DNA from: Anaerolineales bacterium
GTDB taxonomy: Bacteria; Chloroflexota; Anaerolineae; Anaerolineales; VGOW01
Assembly: GCA_919901875.1 (NCBI GenBank)
Contig: CAKKQG010000207.1
Coordinates: forward strand, 1 to 5,015
DNA length: 5,015 nucleotides
Direction of reading: 5' to 3'
The translations under genes and the position numbers were made by a program. Of this stretch, positions 4,359 through 5,015 are shown one piece after another; the first letter of the stretch is position 1, and every line of letters begins with the position of its first letter. Below the pieces are notes generated by a model. It worked only from the letters and a program-made list of their open reading frames with translations. It did no database searches and was not told the origin of the DNA.

Positions 4359-5015
4359 ATGAAAAGCCCTTCTCGCTCTACAGTTTCTATTCACCCCATA
4401 TGGGCATGGGCGGTTGCCTTCTTGGTGATCGTTGTTGCTTGCAGCACTCCTTCACCCAACGCAACGTCTACAACGATCCCGTTGGGAGGAACCTCTGCAA
4501 CATCGTTATCCCGAACCGCCCAAATCGTCGAGGTCAACGGCACCGTCAAACTCCGCCTGTCCGTCAACGCCGATTGGTCGGATGCGACAGCCGGTCAGGC
4601 TTTGACAGCCGGAACGCAAATACAAACGTTTGCCGGAAGCACGGCGCGCATTGACGTCAGCCCCGGCACCATCGTACGCATTGGAGCCAGCACACTCTTC
4701 ACCGTTGGCGAACTTGCAGGAGACAACACTCAACCCGTGACCCGACTCGATTTGCTCAGCGGCAAGGTGTGGGTCATCTTAAATGCCGCGCTCAACGGAG
4801 GGTCATTTGACGTGCAAACCCCCGTCGGCGTGGCGGCGGTACGCGGTTCATATCTCGGCGTAGATTATGACGATATTATCCAGAATATGATCAGTTCGTG
4901 TCTCGAAGGTAATTGCAATGCGCGCAACAACTTTGGCATCACCGATATGATCGCCGAACAAGAAACATCCATCATTAACGCCGATCTACCACCGCTTCCC
5001 CCGACGACCATGGAT
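4359..5015 (+). CDS. FecR-domain lipoprotein (3' end beyond the window)
   Basis: The frame is open to the right edge, with 219 codons visible from the ATG at 4359. An in-frame ATG at 4347 and TTG at 4335 are alternative starts; none has a clear Shine-Dalgarno sequence. I prefer 4359 because it gives a compact signal peptide: a basic N-terminus, hydrophobic residues 14-27, and a VVAC lipobox with Cys28, so the mature protein should be lipid-anchored on the outer face of the membrane. A Ser/Thr/Pro linker leads into a FecR domain (about 49-165). Its signs are AQIVEVNGTVKL (49-60), ALTAGTQIQTFAGSTARIDV (75-94), GTIVRIGAST (97-106), LLSGKVWVI (126-134) and FDVQTPVGVAAVRGSYLGVDYD (143-164), the TP-x-x-VAAVRG core being diagnostic. 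A CX4C pair follows (C173, C178). FecR is best known as a sigma-regulator partner in iron uptake, but no sigma factor or TonB receptor is present here. In this setting an extracytoplasmic sensor or scaffold role beside the CHASE2 cyclase is more likely. Confidence 0.87.
   Translation, partial: MKSPSRSTVSIHPIWAWAVAFLVIVVACSTPSPNATSTTIPLGGTSATSLSRTAQIVEVNGTVKLRLSVNADWSDATAGQALTAGTQIQTFAGSTARIDVSPGTIVRIGASTLFTVGELAGDNTQPVTRLDLLSGKVWVILNAALNGGSFDVQTPVGVAAVRGSYLGVDYDDIIQNMISSCLEGNCNARNNFGITDMIAEQETSIINADLPPLPPTTMD

Noticed and set aside
4350..4365. Possible cAMP-receptor (CRP-type) site, TGTGA at 4350-4354, near the FecR start.
   Set aside because: The expected TCACA half-site at the right spacing is absent, and the site overlaps the coding start candidates.
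4400..4733. Frames at 4400-4654 (plus) and 4506-4733 (minus).
   Set aside because: They shadow the FecR lipoprotein, which has a lipobox and the TP-VAAVRG core in a frame open to the window edge.

Overview
The window looks like a chromosomal segment of a Chloroflexota bacterium, probably Anaerolineae-like. This is inferred from style, not from a marker gene. The clues are a Thr/Pro-rich 'TPTP' linker after a membrane anchor, a likely leaderless gene (TACAAT box 6 nt before an ATG), dispersed palindromic repeats of the GTCATTGCGAG and CGTATTGCGTATT types, and a CHASE2 adenylate cyclase beside a FecR-domain lipoprotein. The base composition is mid-GC and coding density is high. No rRNA, tRNA, CRISPR array or transposase gene was seen.

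Left part, minus strand (1-1790). Read in transcription order, this is a membrane-anchored DUF4230 protein (1790-1125), a short gap with a weak hairpin, then a tight three-gene block. The block holds an MNT-type nucleotidyltransferase (1046-666), a HEPN-domain protein (697-296) and the start of a THUMP-like class I SAM-dependent methyltransferase (299 to beyond base 1). The nucleotidyltransferase and HEPN genes overlap by 32 bp, as is usual for HEPN-MNT toxin-antitoxin pairs. The HEPN and methyltransferase genes overlap by 4 bp at TTGA, which suggests translational coupling. Two of the three genes appear to start with TTG.

Middle (1791-2347). A divergent intergenic region separates DUF4230 from a plus-strand DUF503 (YlxP-like) gene at 1934-2218. 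It contains a 56-bp imperfect palindrome just upstream of the DUF4230 ATG and candidate promoters for both directions. A 103-bp REP/MITE-like element (2228-2330) with perfect 12-bp terminal inverted repeats fills the gap between DUF503 and the cyclase gene.

Right part, plus strand (2348-5015). A 644-residue CHASE2 receptor adenylate cyclase of class IIIb type (Lys492/Thr568 specificity pair, all catalytic residues present) is followed after 76 bp by a FecR-domain lipoprotein that runs off the window. Together they look like a cell-surface sensing module: an extracytoplasmic CHASE2 sensor drives cAMP synthesis inside, next to a membrane-tethered FecR domain outside. Their functional link is inference from adjacency. 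None of the individual families is new. The points most worth attention are the gene arrangement and the repeat elements placed in leader regions.
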